DNA of 64,000 nucleotides from BOG-1155 sp963717985 (GCA_963717985.1 CAVQYC010000001.1:496001-560000); one strand, 5' to 3'. Shown: positions 25,166 through 33,280, numbered from the stretch's first letter. The notes: generated from the letters alone by a model not told the origin. Translations and numbers: made by a program.

Positions 25166-25540
25166 CTACGCGGCGTCTTTGACGTCGTACGGCTGAATCA
25201 ATACTTCCGCCGAAATACCCAAACCCTCGTGAAGGTTCCTGACCATCTCCATCGTAAGCTGGCGTTTCCGGTTAAGGATCTCAGAAACACGCGCACGGGT
25301 CCCTATCAGAGGCTCCAGATCGCGACGGGAGAGGCCACGACTCTCCATATGGTATAGAATGGCTTCAATAGGATCGGGCAGGGGCAGCGCATGGTGTTTG
25401 GATTCATACGCCTCGACGAGTGTAGCGATGACCTCAAGCCGGTCCGCTTCCGCCGTGCCCGGCTTCGAGTCAAGAAGCCGTTCTATTGCTTCCAGGGCGG
25501 CCTCGTAATCCGCGTCAGTCTTTATCGGCTTGATTACCAT
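25166..25540 (-). CDS. higA: HigA-type antitoxin with XRE helix-turn-helix
   Basis: 124 residues. The N-terminal half IKPIKTDADYEAALEAIERLL is the signature of HigA antitoxins that follow HigB toxins; the C-terminal half is a Cro/C1-type HTH (GLSRRDLEPLIGTRARVSEILNRKRQLTMEMV). It neutralises the toxin encoded 13 bp upstream and normally represses the pair's promoter. It contributes to stable maintenance of the island. Confidence 0.88.
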   Translation of the reverse strand: MVIKPIKTDADYEAALEAIERLLDSKPGTAEADRLEVIATLVEAYESKHHALPLPDPIEAILYHMESRGLSRRDLEPLIGTRARVSEILNRKRQLTMEMVRNLHEGLGISAEVLIQPYDVKDAA

Positions 25541-25553
25541 GTCCTATTCCTCC

Positions 25554-25847
25554 TCAAACGGTCGCCGCGTCTATCCTGTCGTATTCCCGGTGACTGCCGA
25601 TGAATCTGATGAACGCGATGTTATGCTCGTACCGGATAGTGACGACTAACCGATAGCTATTACCCTTGATATTAAAAACAACCCTATCGTTGCCGACGAA
25701 ACTGACGTTGCGATAGACCGCTTTGATATCCGCGGGGCTTTTCCATAGCGCCCGCTTAACGTCATCGTACCATGCTTGAAGGGGCTGTCGCACATCAGGG
25801 TGGTCTTCCCAAAACTTCCTGAGCGTCTTCCGGGATATCACTCGCAC
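25554..25847 (-). CDS. higB: HigB-type mRNA interferase toxin
   Basis: 97 residues. It starts MRVISRKTLRKFWEDHPDVRQPLQAWY and has the RelE/HigB-fold pattern (ADIKAVYRNVSFVGNDRVVFNIKGNSYRLVV..IRFIGSHREYDRID), written here in parts. The order toxin then antitoxin is the higBA order, opposite to most systems. HigB toxins cut mRNA on the ribosome. The gene looks complete, with His and Arg residues near the C-terminus as in the family. Confidence 0.87.
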   Translation of the reverse strand: MRVISRKTLRKFWEDHPDVRQPLQAWYDDVKRALWKSPADIKAVYRNVSFVGNDRVVFNIKGNSYRLVVTIRYEHNIAFIRFIGSHREYDRIDAATV

Positions 25848-26062
25848 TCGATATTATACCCTGATCCCGAAGTGGGATCAAGAGGCATTTGCAAGCCGCT
25901 AGCTCGAACGACTTGTGACTGTCGCCTGCGGGACGCGGTTCTTCCCTGACTGCCGTCCCAAAATACCGGGGAGGAGCGGGCCGTCCTTCGGATAGACCCG
26001 AAGGACAGAGGCAACGGACGAGCACGGTCTGAAAAGAATTCCGAAGGGGAGAAATAAAGTTC

Positions 26063-26091
26063 TTGACAAGAATTTGGTGACTATGTACTAT
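26063..26091 (+). promoter_or_regulatory. Promoter of the RHH-xis-int operon
   Basis: TTGACA (26063-26068), 17-bp spacer, TACTAT (26086-26091), close to the sigma-70 consensus. The direct repeat CTATGTA-CTATGTA overlaps the -10 region (26081-26094). Confidence 0.75.
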
Positions 26092-26105
26092 GTATCTCAT
26101 GCACG

Positions 26106-26126
26106 ATATGTAGCTTAACTACATAT
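26106..26126. promoter_or_regulatory. Operator palindrome before the RHH-like gene
   Basis: ATATGTAG (26106-26113) and CTACATAT (26119-26126) are perfect inverted arms with a 5-bp spacer, at the expected transcript start. The ATGTA half-site also repeats across the -10 element, which suggests cooperative binding of a small repressor, probably the next gene's product. Confidence 0.55.
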
Positions 26127-26142
26127 CATTATGGGGAGCGAA

Positions 26143-26739
26143 ATGGCGAAGACAAAGAAGATTAAGTCTTTTACGCTGGATGAAGAGCCTTACGAAGCCC
26201 TGTTCGGACTGTTCAAGGGAAATTATGTCGATGTCAGCCTTTCCTACTGCCTGAACAAGTATATCAAGGAGTTCCTGCGGTATCTGGAGACGATTCGGGA
26301 CGAAATGGACAGGGGCGATTATACGATGCCGATGTCATTCGTAATCGAGACGATTGCAAGAAGGCCCATATTTCGAGTGCCGGACGACAGGTCGCCGGAA
26401 GGGTCGGAAGAATCCCCGTTGACCGCCGAAGTGAAGGAGTTGCAAAAGGAGTATGAGACGCCTACAACGAAAGACGCCATGGAAGCCTTGGCGAAAACTG
26501 AGGCTGCCGAAATAGACACTCTAACCGCTTTAGTGAAGTTCGCGAAGGTTGTGGCGCAGGTCGCGGCGCGGGAGATGACCGGGCAGAGCCTTACGGACGA
26601 CCAATACATAGAGATCATCAGAAATGAAGGCGGTAAGGCGCTCCAAAAGATGGTGCGCGAGAAGTTCGCCCCGGCTATTGGTATCAGTAAGAGTGGCAAA
26701 AGGAAGCCGGGGATAAAGAAGAAGGAGACAGAGGAATAG
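26143..26739 (+). CDS. Putative ribbon-helix-helix regulator of the element
   Basis: 198 residues from ATG 26143 (site GGGGAGC 4 bp upstream); ATG 26131 is an alternative. Residues 1-50 (KIKSFTLDEEPYEALFGLF...VDVSLSYCLNKYIKEFLRYLE) follow the ribbon-helix-helix order strand, helix, Ser-capped helix. Residues 80-170 are helical and acidic; the C-terminus is basic (KSGKRKPGIKKKE). Its position first in the operon, behind a palindromic operator, fits an autoregulating repressor of xis and int. No close family is recognised. Confidence 0.55.
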   Translation: MAKTKKIKSFTLDEEPYEALFGLFKGNYVDVSLSYCLNKYIKEFLRYLETIRDEMDRGDYTMPMSFVIETIARRPIFRVPDDRSPEGSEESPLTAEVKELQKEYETPTTKDAMEALAKTEAAEIDTLTALVKFAKVVAQVAAREMTGQSLTDDQYIEIIRNEGGKALQKMVREKFAPAIGISKSGKRKPGIKKKETEE

Positions 26740-26749
26740 GGGGTGCAGC

Positions 26750-26959
26750 ATGAAGGGTGGCAGAACCGAGGGCGTGCTTCACGGGCGGCTGTTCCCGATA
26801 AAGGGGGCGGCGGTTTACATGGGCTTCAGCCCTTGGACGGTGCGAGAGATGATATGGAAGGGGGAAATACCTTACGTCAAGGTGGGCGCTAAATACTTCC
26901 TGGATGTTGCCGACATTGACAAGTGGATCGAAAACAACAAGACCAAGTTCACTTTTTAG
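26750..26959 (+). CDS. xis: Excisionase-like small HTH protein
   Basis: 69 residues. LFPIKGAAVYMGFSPWTVREMIWKGEIPYVKVGAKYFLDVADIDKWIENN, in parts, is the MerR-like winged HTH of the excisionase / HTH_17 family: ordered 'AA.ylG.s..tvr.li..geip..kvG...~...dld~wi'. It lies 10 bp after the RHH gene and 12 bp before the integrase gene, the usual place for a recombination directionality factor that bends DNA at att sites. Confidence 0.8.
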   Translation: MKGGRTEGVLHGRLFPIKGAAVYMGFSPWTVREMIWKGEIPYVKVGAKYFLDVADIDKWIENNKTKFTF

Positions 26960-26971
26960 GAGGGGGACGAT

Positions 26972-28063
26972 ATGGGAAGCATGTATCGGCGCGGCGAAAT
27001 ATGGTGGATCAAATATTACCGTAATGGGAAACCCTACCGGGAAAGCAGCCATTCGGACAAGGAAGGCGAGGCGAAGAGGTTATTGAAGAAGCGGGAGGGG
27101 GATATCGTCGAGGGGCGTTTCCAGGGGCTGCAAGTCGAGCGAATCAAGTTTGATGAGATCGCCGCCGACTTCATCACCGATTACAAGATGAACGGGAGAA
27201 AGTCTCTTGAACGGGCAGAGGGCAGCACGGCGCACCTTGAAAAGAAGTTTTCGGGCTGGCGCGTTTCGGAGATTACGACTTCCCGCATTAAGGACTATAT
27301 CGTCGAGAGACAGAAGGAGGGGGCGGCAAACGCGACGATCAACCGGGAACTATCGGCGCTTACGAGGATGTTCAACATTGCCGCGAACAGCACGCCGCCG
27401 AAGATGCTTCATGTTCCGCGCGTGCCGAAGCTGACAGAGAATAACGTGAGGACCGGATATTTCGAGCACGAGGAGTACGTCAAGTTGCGGTGCGAATTGC
27501 CCGATTACCTCAAGCCGGTGCTTAGCATGGCCTATTTCACTGGTATGAGAAAGGCGGAAATCCTGTCGCTGACGTGGAAACAGGTAAACGTCTTCGAGCG
27601 GAAGATCACCCTTGAGGCAGGGACCACGAAGAACAACGAGTCCAGGGTGATCTATTTGACCGGGGAACTATACGAGGCGATTCTCAATCAAAAGATAGCC
27701 CATGGCTCACTCTATCCCGACTGTCCTTACGTGTTCTTCCACAATGGGGAAAGGATCAGACTTTTCCGAAAGGCATGGAACAGCGCATGCGCAAGGGCGG
27801 GTATCGCCGGCAAGCTCGTTCACGACTTGAGAAGAACGGCGGTAAGGAACATGGTCCGGGCCGGTGTGTCGGAGAAGGTCGCCATGCAGATCAGCGGCCA
27901 CAAGACCCGTGCCGTCTTCGACAGATACAACATCACGAACGAGGAAGACATTAAAAGGGCGTGTGAGCAGGTGGCGGCCCTTTACGAGGCGCATAAGGAG
28001 ACTATCGAGGGGGCGCAAACGGGCACAATCTCGGGCACACTTCCACTGAACAGGCACAAGTGA
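26972..28063 (+). CDS. int: Tyrosine recombinase (phage-type integrase)
   Basis: 363 residues. The N-terminus GSMYRRGEIWWIKYYRNGK is the AP2-like arm-binding domain; residues 60-160 are the SAM-like core-binding domain; the catalytic domain has the first Arg in YFTGMRKAEIL (about 192), the HxxR box HDLRRTA (about 290), the second His in ISGHKT and the nucleophile Tyr in VFDRYNI (about 325). All catalytic residues are present. It ends 47 bp from the tRNA-Arg 3' end and is the enzyme expected to have made the 42-bp att repeats. AGGAGGGGG lies before the start. Confidence 0.93.
   Translation: MGSMYRRGEIWWIKYYRNGKPYRESSHSDKEGEAKRLLKKREGDIVEGRFQGLQVERIKFDEIAADFITDYKMNGRKSLERAEGSTAHLEKKFSGWRVSEITTSRIKDYIVERQKEGAANATINRELSALTRMFNIAANSTPPKMLHVPRVPKLTENNVRTGYFEHEEYVKLRCELPDYLKPVLSMAYFTGMRKAEILSLTWKQVNVFERKITLEAGTTKNNESRVIYLTGELYEAILNQKIAHGSLYPDCPYVFFHNGERIRLFRKAWNSACARAGIAGKLVHDLRRTAVRNMVRAGVSEKVAMQISGHKTRAVFDRYNITNEEDIKRACEQVAALYEAHKETIEGAQTGTISGTLPLNRHK
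28022..28058 (+). repeat. GGCACA repeats, candidate recombinase arm sites (right end)
   Basis: GGCACA at 28022-28027, 28034-28039 and 28053-28058, within the last codons of int. Partner copies are at the left end of the element (16570, 16581). Confidence 0.35.
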
Positions 28064-28110
28064 GGGATGGACATGAATGAAAAAGCGTTGATTATCAAGG
28101 GAAAAAGAAG

Positions 28111-28152
28111 TGCCCCCGAGGTGACTCGAACACCTGGCACCAGGATTAGGAA
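28111..28152. repeat. attR: element-tRNA junction
   Basis: 42 bp identical to 16394-16435, covering the T arm, variable region and anticodon-stem 3' strand of tRNA-Arg. The crossover lies somewhere in this stretch. Confidence 0.88.
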
Positions 28153-28184
28153 TCCTGTGCTCTATCCGCCTGAGCTACGGGGGC
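28111..28184 (-). tRNA. tRNA-Arg (anticodon CCT)
   Basis: 74 nt on the minus strand. Acceptor GCCCCCG pairs with CGGGGGC, discriminator A; D arm GCTC..GAGC; anticodon stem CAGGA/TCCTG around the loop TTCCTAA, anticodon CCT; T arm AGGTG-TTCGAGT-CACCT. CCA is not encoded. Its 3' half is the attachment site of the element on its left; integration restored the gene. Confidence 0.95.
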
Positions 28185-28418
28185 ATGAAGAAAGTTTACC
28201 TCATCATGGCAACAATGTACAAGTGAGGCGTGGGTGTCTGCTGAAAAACCGGCGCCTTTGCGGTGGCTCTACCAGCGCTACCATTAGGTTTTCTATCATG
28301 GAATCATAGGCGTGGTCAAGCTTCTCCCGGGATGCGGGCCTTTCGGCAAAGCGTGTTGCCCCATGCAACAAAGGAGCATGAAAGATATACCCCTACCCAT
28401 GTCTTGTGAAAATTTCTC

Positions 28419-28447
28419 TTGACAACATTGTCAGACATAGGTATACT
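28419..28447 (+). promoter_or_regulatory. Promoter with overlapping operator upstream of the PEP-CTERM gene
   Basis: TTGACA (28419-28424), 17 bp, TATACT (28442-28447). A perfect dyad TGACAA-CA-TTGTCA (28420-28433) overlaps the -35 box, well placed for repression. A long leader of about 195 nt follows, with a CCGGGG / CCCCGG hairpin near 28462-28487. Confidence 0.7.
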
Positions 28448-28647
28448 ATATTAACCGTTATGCCGGGGCCTCCGGGACAAACCCCGGAAAAAGGAATATT
28501 ACGGGTTTTGCGTGGACTGGAGCGGATTTTTGTGTTGACTTTATGCAGGGAAACCGATAGCGTGATAGAAAGGACCTTGCAGCCTATGGGGCTTTGCGGT
28601 ACTACAACACTGGGATAGCATAAAACGATAGAATAAGGGAAACGGGC

Positions 28648-29034
28648 ATGCCGTGGGTTTTCGCCATTCTTGCCTTCTTTTTGGGGATTGGTACCCCGGG
28701 CCTGCAATCGGTCTTTCAGAATGAATATGCCGGGGAGGCGGTTGATAGGGGGGCTCAGACTCAGCAGAAAAACCTTGTCCTGAATACGGACGATTTCGGG
28801 AGAAAGGGCGGTTTCCGACCGGACATGCTCAACATTTTTCAGTTGGGCTTGACTGCTACCGAGTTCCAGTGGCCCAGCATTGCTCTAGGCCTGAAGGAGG
28901 ACGAAGTTCGGGGGAGCCGCAACTTCGAACAGGGTAAGAACTCCGTCAGTCCCGTTCCGGTCCCGGGGACGTTGTTTCTTCTGGCCGCAGGGCTTGCGGC
29001 CATAGGGATAGTCAGAAAACGCATAAAGGGTTGA
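28648..29034 (+). CDS. Miniature PEP-CTERM exosortase-substrate protein
   Basis: 128 residues. The N-terminus MPWVFAILAFFLGIGTPG is a signal peptide, though weakly charged at its start; codons upstream without an ATG add Arg residues. The C-terminus, residues 103-128, is a PEP-CTERM-type sorting signal: VPVPGTLFLLAAGLAAIGI followed by the basic cluster RKRIKG. Only about 75 residues lie between, with no cysteine and no known domain. Exosortase-processed proteins are exported, cleaved at the Pro-Glu-Pro-like box and placed in the extracellular matrix. The matching exosortase is encoded at 48667. It lies between the tRNA and the polysaccharide locus under its own strong promoter. Confidence 0.72.
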   Translation: MPWVFAILAFFLGIGTPGLQSVFQNEYAGEAVDRGAQTQQKNLVLNTDDFGRKGGFRPDMLNIFQLGLTATEFQWPSIALGLKEDEVRGSRNFEQGKNSVSPVPVPGTLFLLAAGLAAIGIVRKRIKG

Positions 29035-29435
29035 CCCTCGTTCGCAAAGTACCCTTGTAGCCTTTCGGGCATTATAATAATATTTAACGTATTGTTCTCC
29101 ACGCCGATAATATCTTTGTGCCGCACGGATGTTCTGCCCTGAAATCCGCGGTAAGAGAGTTAAGTATGGGCACAAACAAAGTGTTGCGGTGATAGGAGTT
29201 TTGTTATACAATAGGTACTGTTTTGCGAAGTGGTTAAGCTATATTGTTTTGTAATGCTTCTGTGTGAAAATGTTGCGTAAATAATGGAGCCGGCCAGCCT
29301 GCTCCAAGGGCGGTAGCTTTTTCTTGAATCTATCTTTTTTAGTTGATCCCTGAGCATATAATATCACTACATTCGTCGTGCCCCTTATGTTAGTTGTTGC
29401 CTGTCAACCGGGACCGATAGAAAACTGGAGGCTAC
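29035..29435. other. 400-bp leader region of the polysaccharide locus
   Basis: No gene seen. TATAAT occurs at 29357-29362 but without a matching -35 box, so the promoter may need an activator. GGAGC...GCTCC (29286-29305) forms a weak hairpin. The stretch is AT-rich. Confidence 0.4.
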
Positions 29436-31067
29436 ATGGAACAACTTTTTTCTTTAAGCCCTGACGGTACGCACTACCCGCTGCCCTCGCCCGACGACTA
29501 CGGCCAAGAATTAGTCAGAACAGAAAAGCTGATCGCTGAGGCTAAAGAGCGGGGTCAGGAGATTGTGGTTGTCATGGGAGTAGGCTTTGTTGGCGCTGTG
29601 ATGGCGGCCATTGTGGCCGATACGGTGGACAAGAGCACGGGCCGGCCGTCGAAGTTCGTGATCGGCATGCAGCGGCCGAGTGTGCGCAGCTTCTGGAAAA
29701 TCCCGACCCTGAACAAGGGTCTTTCTCCGGTGAAGGCGGAAGACCCGGAAGTGGACCCTATGATACGCCGGTGCGTCCTGGAGAAGAAGACCCTCGTGGC
29801 CACATATGTCTATGATGTCCTGAGCGCCGCGGATGTCGTCATCGTCGACGTCCAGCTCGACTATAGCAAGCATGCCCTCGGGAACGTGTGTCAAGGGGAG
29901 GTCGAGATGAATGCCCTCGAAGAATCCTTCGAGATCATCGGCCAGCACGTGATGCCCCATGCGCTCATCCTCATAGAGACGACGGTCGCGCCCGGCACGA
30001 CGGAGCAGGTGGCACTGCCTGCCGTCCGTAAAATCTTCAGACACCGGGGCATCGCTACGGATCCTCTGCTTGCTCACAGCTATGAAAGGGTGATGCCCGG
30101 AAAGAACTACGTCGCTTCCATACGCGACTTCTGGCGGGTTTGCAGCGGTGTCAACGATGAGGCGAAGGGCAGGGTAGTGAAATTCCTGAACGAGGTTCTC
30201 AACACCGCGAAGTTCCCTCTTACCGTGCTCGACAGACCGATAGAATCGGAAACCGCTAAGATCGTCGAAAACAGCTACCGGGCCACGATCCTGTCCTTTC
30301 TCCACGAGTGGAGTCTTTTTGCGGAGACAAACGGTGTGGACATCATCAAGGTTATCGACGCGATCAAGGTCAGGCCCACACATAGCAATATAATCTTTCC
30401 CGGGCCGGGCATCGGCGGCTATTGCCTGCCCAAGGACGGCGGCCTCGGCATATGGGCATACAAGCACATCCTCGGGTTTGAGGACGACATCTTTAAAGTG
30501 ACACCGGCGGCCATCGACATCAACGACACCCGTCCCCTCCATGCCGCCCAGCTCGTCCGGGACGCCCTGCGGAACATGAATGTACCGATCGCATCCGCCG
30601 AGGTGCTGATCCTCGGCGCATCGTACAGGGAGGACGTGGGAGATACGCGCTACAGCGGCTCTGAGATTCTTATCCGGCGCTTGACTGAAATGGGTGCCGA
30701 GATAAGGGTCCATGACCCTTATGTAGACCGTTGGTGGGAATTCGAAAACCAGGAGGAGTATCCCAGGGAATCGAAGAGCGTTTTTTTCAGGAACCAGAAG
30801 AAGCTGAAGGACCTGAAGGTGCGGAAAGACCTGCCTCAAGCCCTTGAGGGCATAGACGCCCTCGTCCTGGCGGTGCGTCATCAAGCATATCTGCACATGG
30901 ACCCTGACGACATCGTGCAGAAGGCAGGGAAAAGGATCGCGGTCATCGATTGTTTCGGCATCCTTGACGACGGCAAGATCAGGCGGTACCTGGAACTGGG
31001 GTGTGAGGTGAAGGGCCTCGGCCGCGGCCACATCAAGCGGCTCAAGGAAGAGATCAAAACAATGTAA
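29436..31067 (+). CDS. Nucleotide-sugar dehydrogenase, unusual long form
   Basis: 543 residues, about 100 more than typical UDP-ManNAc or UDP-glucose dehydrogenases. A 45-residue N-terminal extension precedes the Rossmann loop VVVMGVGFVGAVMAA; further landmarks are ETTVAPGTTE near 185, the central helix ESETAKIVENSYRA near 275 and the catalytic cysteine Cys330 in GPGIGGYCLPKDGG. The C-terminal domain begins ILGASYREDVGDTRYSGS near 390. It oxidises the C6 hydroxyl of an NDP-sugar to a uronate with two NAD+. Variation around the active site (SNIIFPGPGIGGYC) leaves the substrate open; UDP-ManNAc is possible because wecB is in the same locus. Confidence 0.78.
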   Translation: MEQLFSLSPDGTHYPLPSPDDYGQELVRTEKLIAEAKERGQEIVVVMGVGFVGAVMAAIVADTVDKSTGRPSKFVIGMQRPSVRSFWKIPTLNKGLSPVKAEDPEVDPMIRRCVLEKKTLVATYVYDVLSAADVVIVDVQLDYSKHALGNVCQGEVEMNALEESFEIIGQHVMPHALILIETTVAPGTTEQVALPAVRKIFRHRGIATDPLLAHSYERVMPGKNYVASIRDFWRVCSGVNDEAKGRVVKFLNEVLNTAKFPLTVLDRPIESETAKIVENSYRATILSFLHEWSLFAETNGVDIIKVIDAIKVRPTHSNIIFPGPGIGGYCLPKDGGLGIWAYKHILGFEDDIFKVTPAAIDINDTRPLHAAQLVRDALRNMNVPIASAEVLILGASYREDVGDTRYSGSEILIRRLTEMGAEIRVHDPYVDRWWEFENQEEYPRESKSVFFRNQKKLKDLKVRKDLPQALEGIDALVLAVRHQAYLHMDPDDIVQKAGKRIAVIDCFGILDDGKIRRYLELGCEVKGLGRGHIKRLKEEIKTM

Positions 31068-31129
31068 GGAATGGGCGAAAGAGCGCCGTCTTTTCCGCTT
31101 TTCCCTCTAAAATCCTTATGGAGCAATGT

Positions 31130-32119
31130 ATGAAGATCCTTATTACCGGCGGCGCCGGGTATATCGGCAGCCACGTGGTCAAGATGCTGGGAGAGAAAGG
31201 ACACGACATCACCGTCTACGACAACCTCTCTACGGGCCATGACTGGGCTATACTTTATGGGAAGCTCGTCAGGGGGGATCTGGCCGACAGAGGCCTTCTT
31301 GAAACGACGGTCAAAGAGCTCAGACCTGATGCGGTTATTCACTTCGCGGCATCCATCCAGGTGGAAGAATCGGTAAGAAAGCCCCTCCTGTACTATAGAA
31401 ACAATGTGGCCAATACGCTGAATCTCCTGGACGCGGTCGCGGAAAACGGCGTCAAGTATTTCATCTACTCATCCACGGCCGCTGCCTACGGGATCCCTGA
31501 AAAGATCCCTGTTGACGAAGGCGCGCCGCTCGCGCCCATCAACCCCTATGGCGCGTCTAAGGTCATGGTAGAGAGGGTGCTTGCGGATGTAGCGCATGCA
31601 ACCGATTTCACGTATGTTGCCCTGCGCTATTTTAATGTAGCGGGCGCCGACCCGGGCGGCAGGATAGGACAGGCATACAAAGAAGCCACTCACCTGATCA
31701 CCCGGGCGCTCAAGACAGCGAAGGGTGAATCCGAAAAGCTTCTGATTTACGGGACGGACTACCCTACACCGGATGGTACGTGTGTCAGGGACTACATACA
31801 CGTCGAGGACCTGGCAGAAGCCCATCTTCGTGCCCTTGAGTACCTGAGAGAAACAGGACTGAGCGATCGTATGAACTGCGGGTATGGTCACGGGTTTTCC
31901 GTGCGGGAGGTAATCGACACGGCAAAGAAGGTGACCGGTGTGGACTTCAGGGTCGAGGAGACCGGCCGGCGGGCCGGAGACCCCCCGGCCTTGATCGCGG
32001 ACAGCCGGCTCCTCCGAGACCGGACGGGATGGCAGCCCCGCCACGATGACCTGGAGTTCATAATCAAGACAGCGTGGGAGTGGGAATTGCGCCTTGCAAA
32101 ACTACAGGGCGCGCTATAA
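31130..32119 (+). CDS. galE: UDP-glucose 4-epimerase
   Basis: 329 residues from ATG 31130, 5 bp after GGAG; ATG 31118 is also in frame. SDR fold with GGAGYIGSHVV near residue 8, YDNLSTGH near 34, the catalytic Ser in YSSTAAAYG near 120 and YxxxK as YGASK near 145; RYFNVAGADPGGRIGQ near 170 and CVRDYIHVEDLAEAH near 220 are GalE-type. It interconverts UDP-Glc/UDP-Gal or the N-acetyl forms. Its stop overlaps the gmd start (TAATG). Confidence 0.9.
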   Translation: MKILITGGAGYIGSHVVKMLGEKGHDITVYDNLSTGHDWAILYGKLVRGDLADRGLLETTVKELRPDAVIHFAASIQVEESVRKPLLYYRNNVANTLNLLDAVAENGVKYFIYSSTAAAYGIPEKIPVDEGAPLAPINPYGASKVMVERVLADVAHATDFTYVALRYFNVAGADPGGRIGQAYKEATHLITRALKTAKGESEKLLIYGTDYPTPDGTCVRDYIHVEDLAEAHLRALEYLRETGLSDRMNCGYGHGFSVREVIDTAKKVTGVDFRVEETGRRAGDPPALIADSRLLRDRTGWQPRHDDLEFIIKTAWEWELRLAKLQGAL

Positions 32120-33261
32120 TGCAGAGGGCGCTCATTACCGGTATTACAGGCCAGGACGGTTCTTATCTGGCGGAATTCCTCCTGTCAAAAGATTATGAAG
32201 TCCATGGCTTGATCAGGCGGGCAAGCACGTTCAATACGGGCAGGATCGACCACATCTATAGGGACCCGCACTCACCGGGCGCACGCCTCTTCCTCCACTA
32301 CGGTGACCTGTCCGATTCCGGGCAGCTCGGCCACCTCATCTATAACATCCAGCCTGATGAGGTGTACCACTTGGCCGCGCAGAGCCACGTCAGGGTGAGC
32401 TTCGATATGCCCGAGTACACCGGAGATACAACGGGCATGGGTACGACGAGGCTCCTTGAGGCGATCCGCCGGAGCGGTATTACCACAAAGTACTATCAGG
32501 CTTCGTCATCCGAGCTTTTCGGCGCGTCACCTCCCCCCCAGAACGAGAAGACGACGTTCTACCCGAGAAGTCCCTATGGGGCGGCAAAGCTCTATGCCTA
32601 CTGGATGACGGTCAACTATCGGGAAGGCTACGGTCTTTTCGCTTGTAACGGCATCCTCTTCAACCACGAATCACCGAGGAGGGGCGAGACCTTCGTCACG
32701 CGGAAAATCACCCGCGCTGTCGCAAATATATTAAAGGGCACGCAAGAGAAGCTGTATCTCGGAAATATGCATGCCAAAAGGGACTGGGGGTTTGCCCCCG
32801 AGTATGTGGAGATGATGCGGCTCATGCTGCAGCAGGAGAGGCCCGACGATTATGTCGTGGGGACGGGCGAGAGCCACACGATCAGGGAGTTCGTCGATAT
32901 GGCCTTCTCTTACATGGGCGTGCAGCTTGAATGGCGGGGCGAGGGAAAAGATGAAACCGGCGTTGTCGCCTCCTCCACGTGGGACCATCTCGCACCCGGC
33001 GCCGTTGTTGTCCAGGTTGACCCGCGCTACTTCAGGCCCACGGAAGTCGAAGCCCTCCAGGCCGATATTTCGAAGGCCCGCCGCACTCTCGGCTGGGAGC
33101 CGAGAGTGACGTTTGAAGAGCTGGTCGAGATCATGGTCGACTGCGATGTTCAATCGGTTGGGCTCTCCGCCCCCTGCGTCGGTCTGGCCGCATCCAGGTG
33201 TAAGGGCTTCAGCTACACCAGCCACGGCTTTTCGGTCTACGAGCAGATCACGGAGCATTGA
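32119..33261 (+). CDS. gmd: GDP-mannose 4,6-dehydratase
   Basis: 380 residues from ATG 32119, overlapping the galE stop by one base. GITGQDGSYLAEFLLSKDY is the Gmd N-terminus; LIRRASTFNTGRIDH near 38, HYGDLSDS near 65, the SSSELFGASP active-site loop near 125 and YGAAKLYAYW with the catalytic Tyr/Lys near 150 are all conserved, as is FNHESPRRGETFVTRKITRA near 185. It converts GDP-mannose to GDP-4-keto-6-deoxymannose, the substrate of the next enzyme. The last 35 residues, with three cysteines, extend beyond the usual end. Confidence 0.95.
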   Translation: MQRALITGITGQDGSYLAEFLLSKDYEVHGLIRRASTFNTGRIDHIYRDPHSPGARLFLHYGDLSDSGQLGHLIYNIQPDEVYHLAAQSHVRVSFDMPEYTGDTTGMGTTRLLEAIRRSGITTKYYQASSSELFGASPPPQNEKTTFYPRSPYGAAKLYAYWMTVNYREGYGLFACNGILFNHESPRRGETFVTRKITRAVANILKGTQEKLYLGNMHAKRDWGFAPEYVEMMRLMLQQERPDDYVVGTGESHTIREFVDMAFSYMGVQLEWRGEGKDETGVVASSTWDHLAPGAVVVQVDPRYFRPTEVEALQADISKARRTLGWEPRVTFEELVEIMVDCDVQSVGLSAPCVGLAASRCKGFSYTSHGFSVYEQITEH

Positions 33262-33280
33262 GGCGACAGACCAGGTTGTC

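Larger units (their letters stand above)
16394..28152. mobile_element. Integrative element in tRNA-Arg(CCT), about 11.8 kb
   Basis: A 42-bp perfect direct repeat of the tRNA-Arg 3' end marks both ends (16394-16435 and 28111-28152). A tyrosine integrase gene ends 47 bp from the intact tRNA, next to an excisionase-like gene. Inside are a HUH replication initiator, an IS, toxin-antitoxin genes and a five-gene cargo operon. No conjugation, relaxase-coupling or capsid genes are visible, so it is an integrative or mobilizable island rather than a prophage or a complete ICE. Confidence 0.88.

Noticed and set aside
28460..28647. Another GEMM riboswitch before the PEP-CTERM gene
   Set aside because: GCAAAGC occurs only on the opposite strand and the rest of the consensus is missing.
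29511..31031. 506-codon open frame on the minus strand opposite the nucleotide-sugar dehydrogenase
   Set aside because: Antisense to a clear enzyme gene; composition (His, Asp, Val rich) is that of a reverse-complement shadow.
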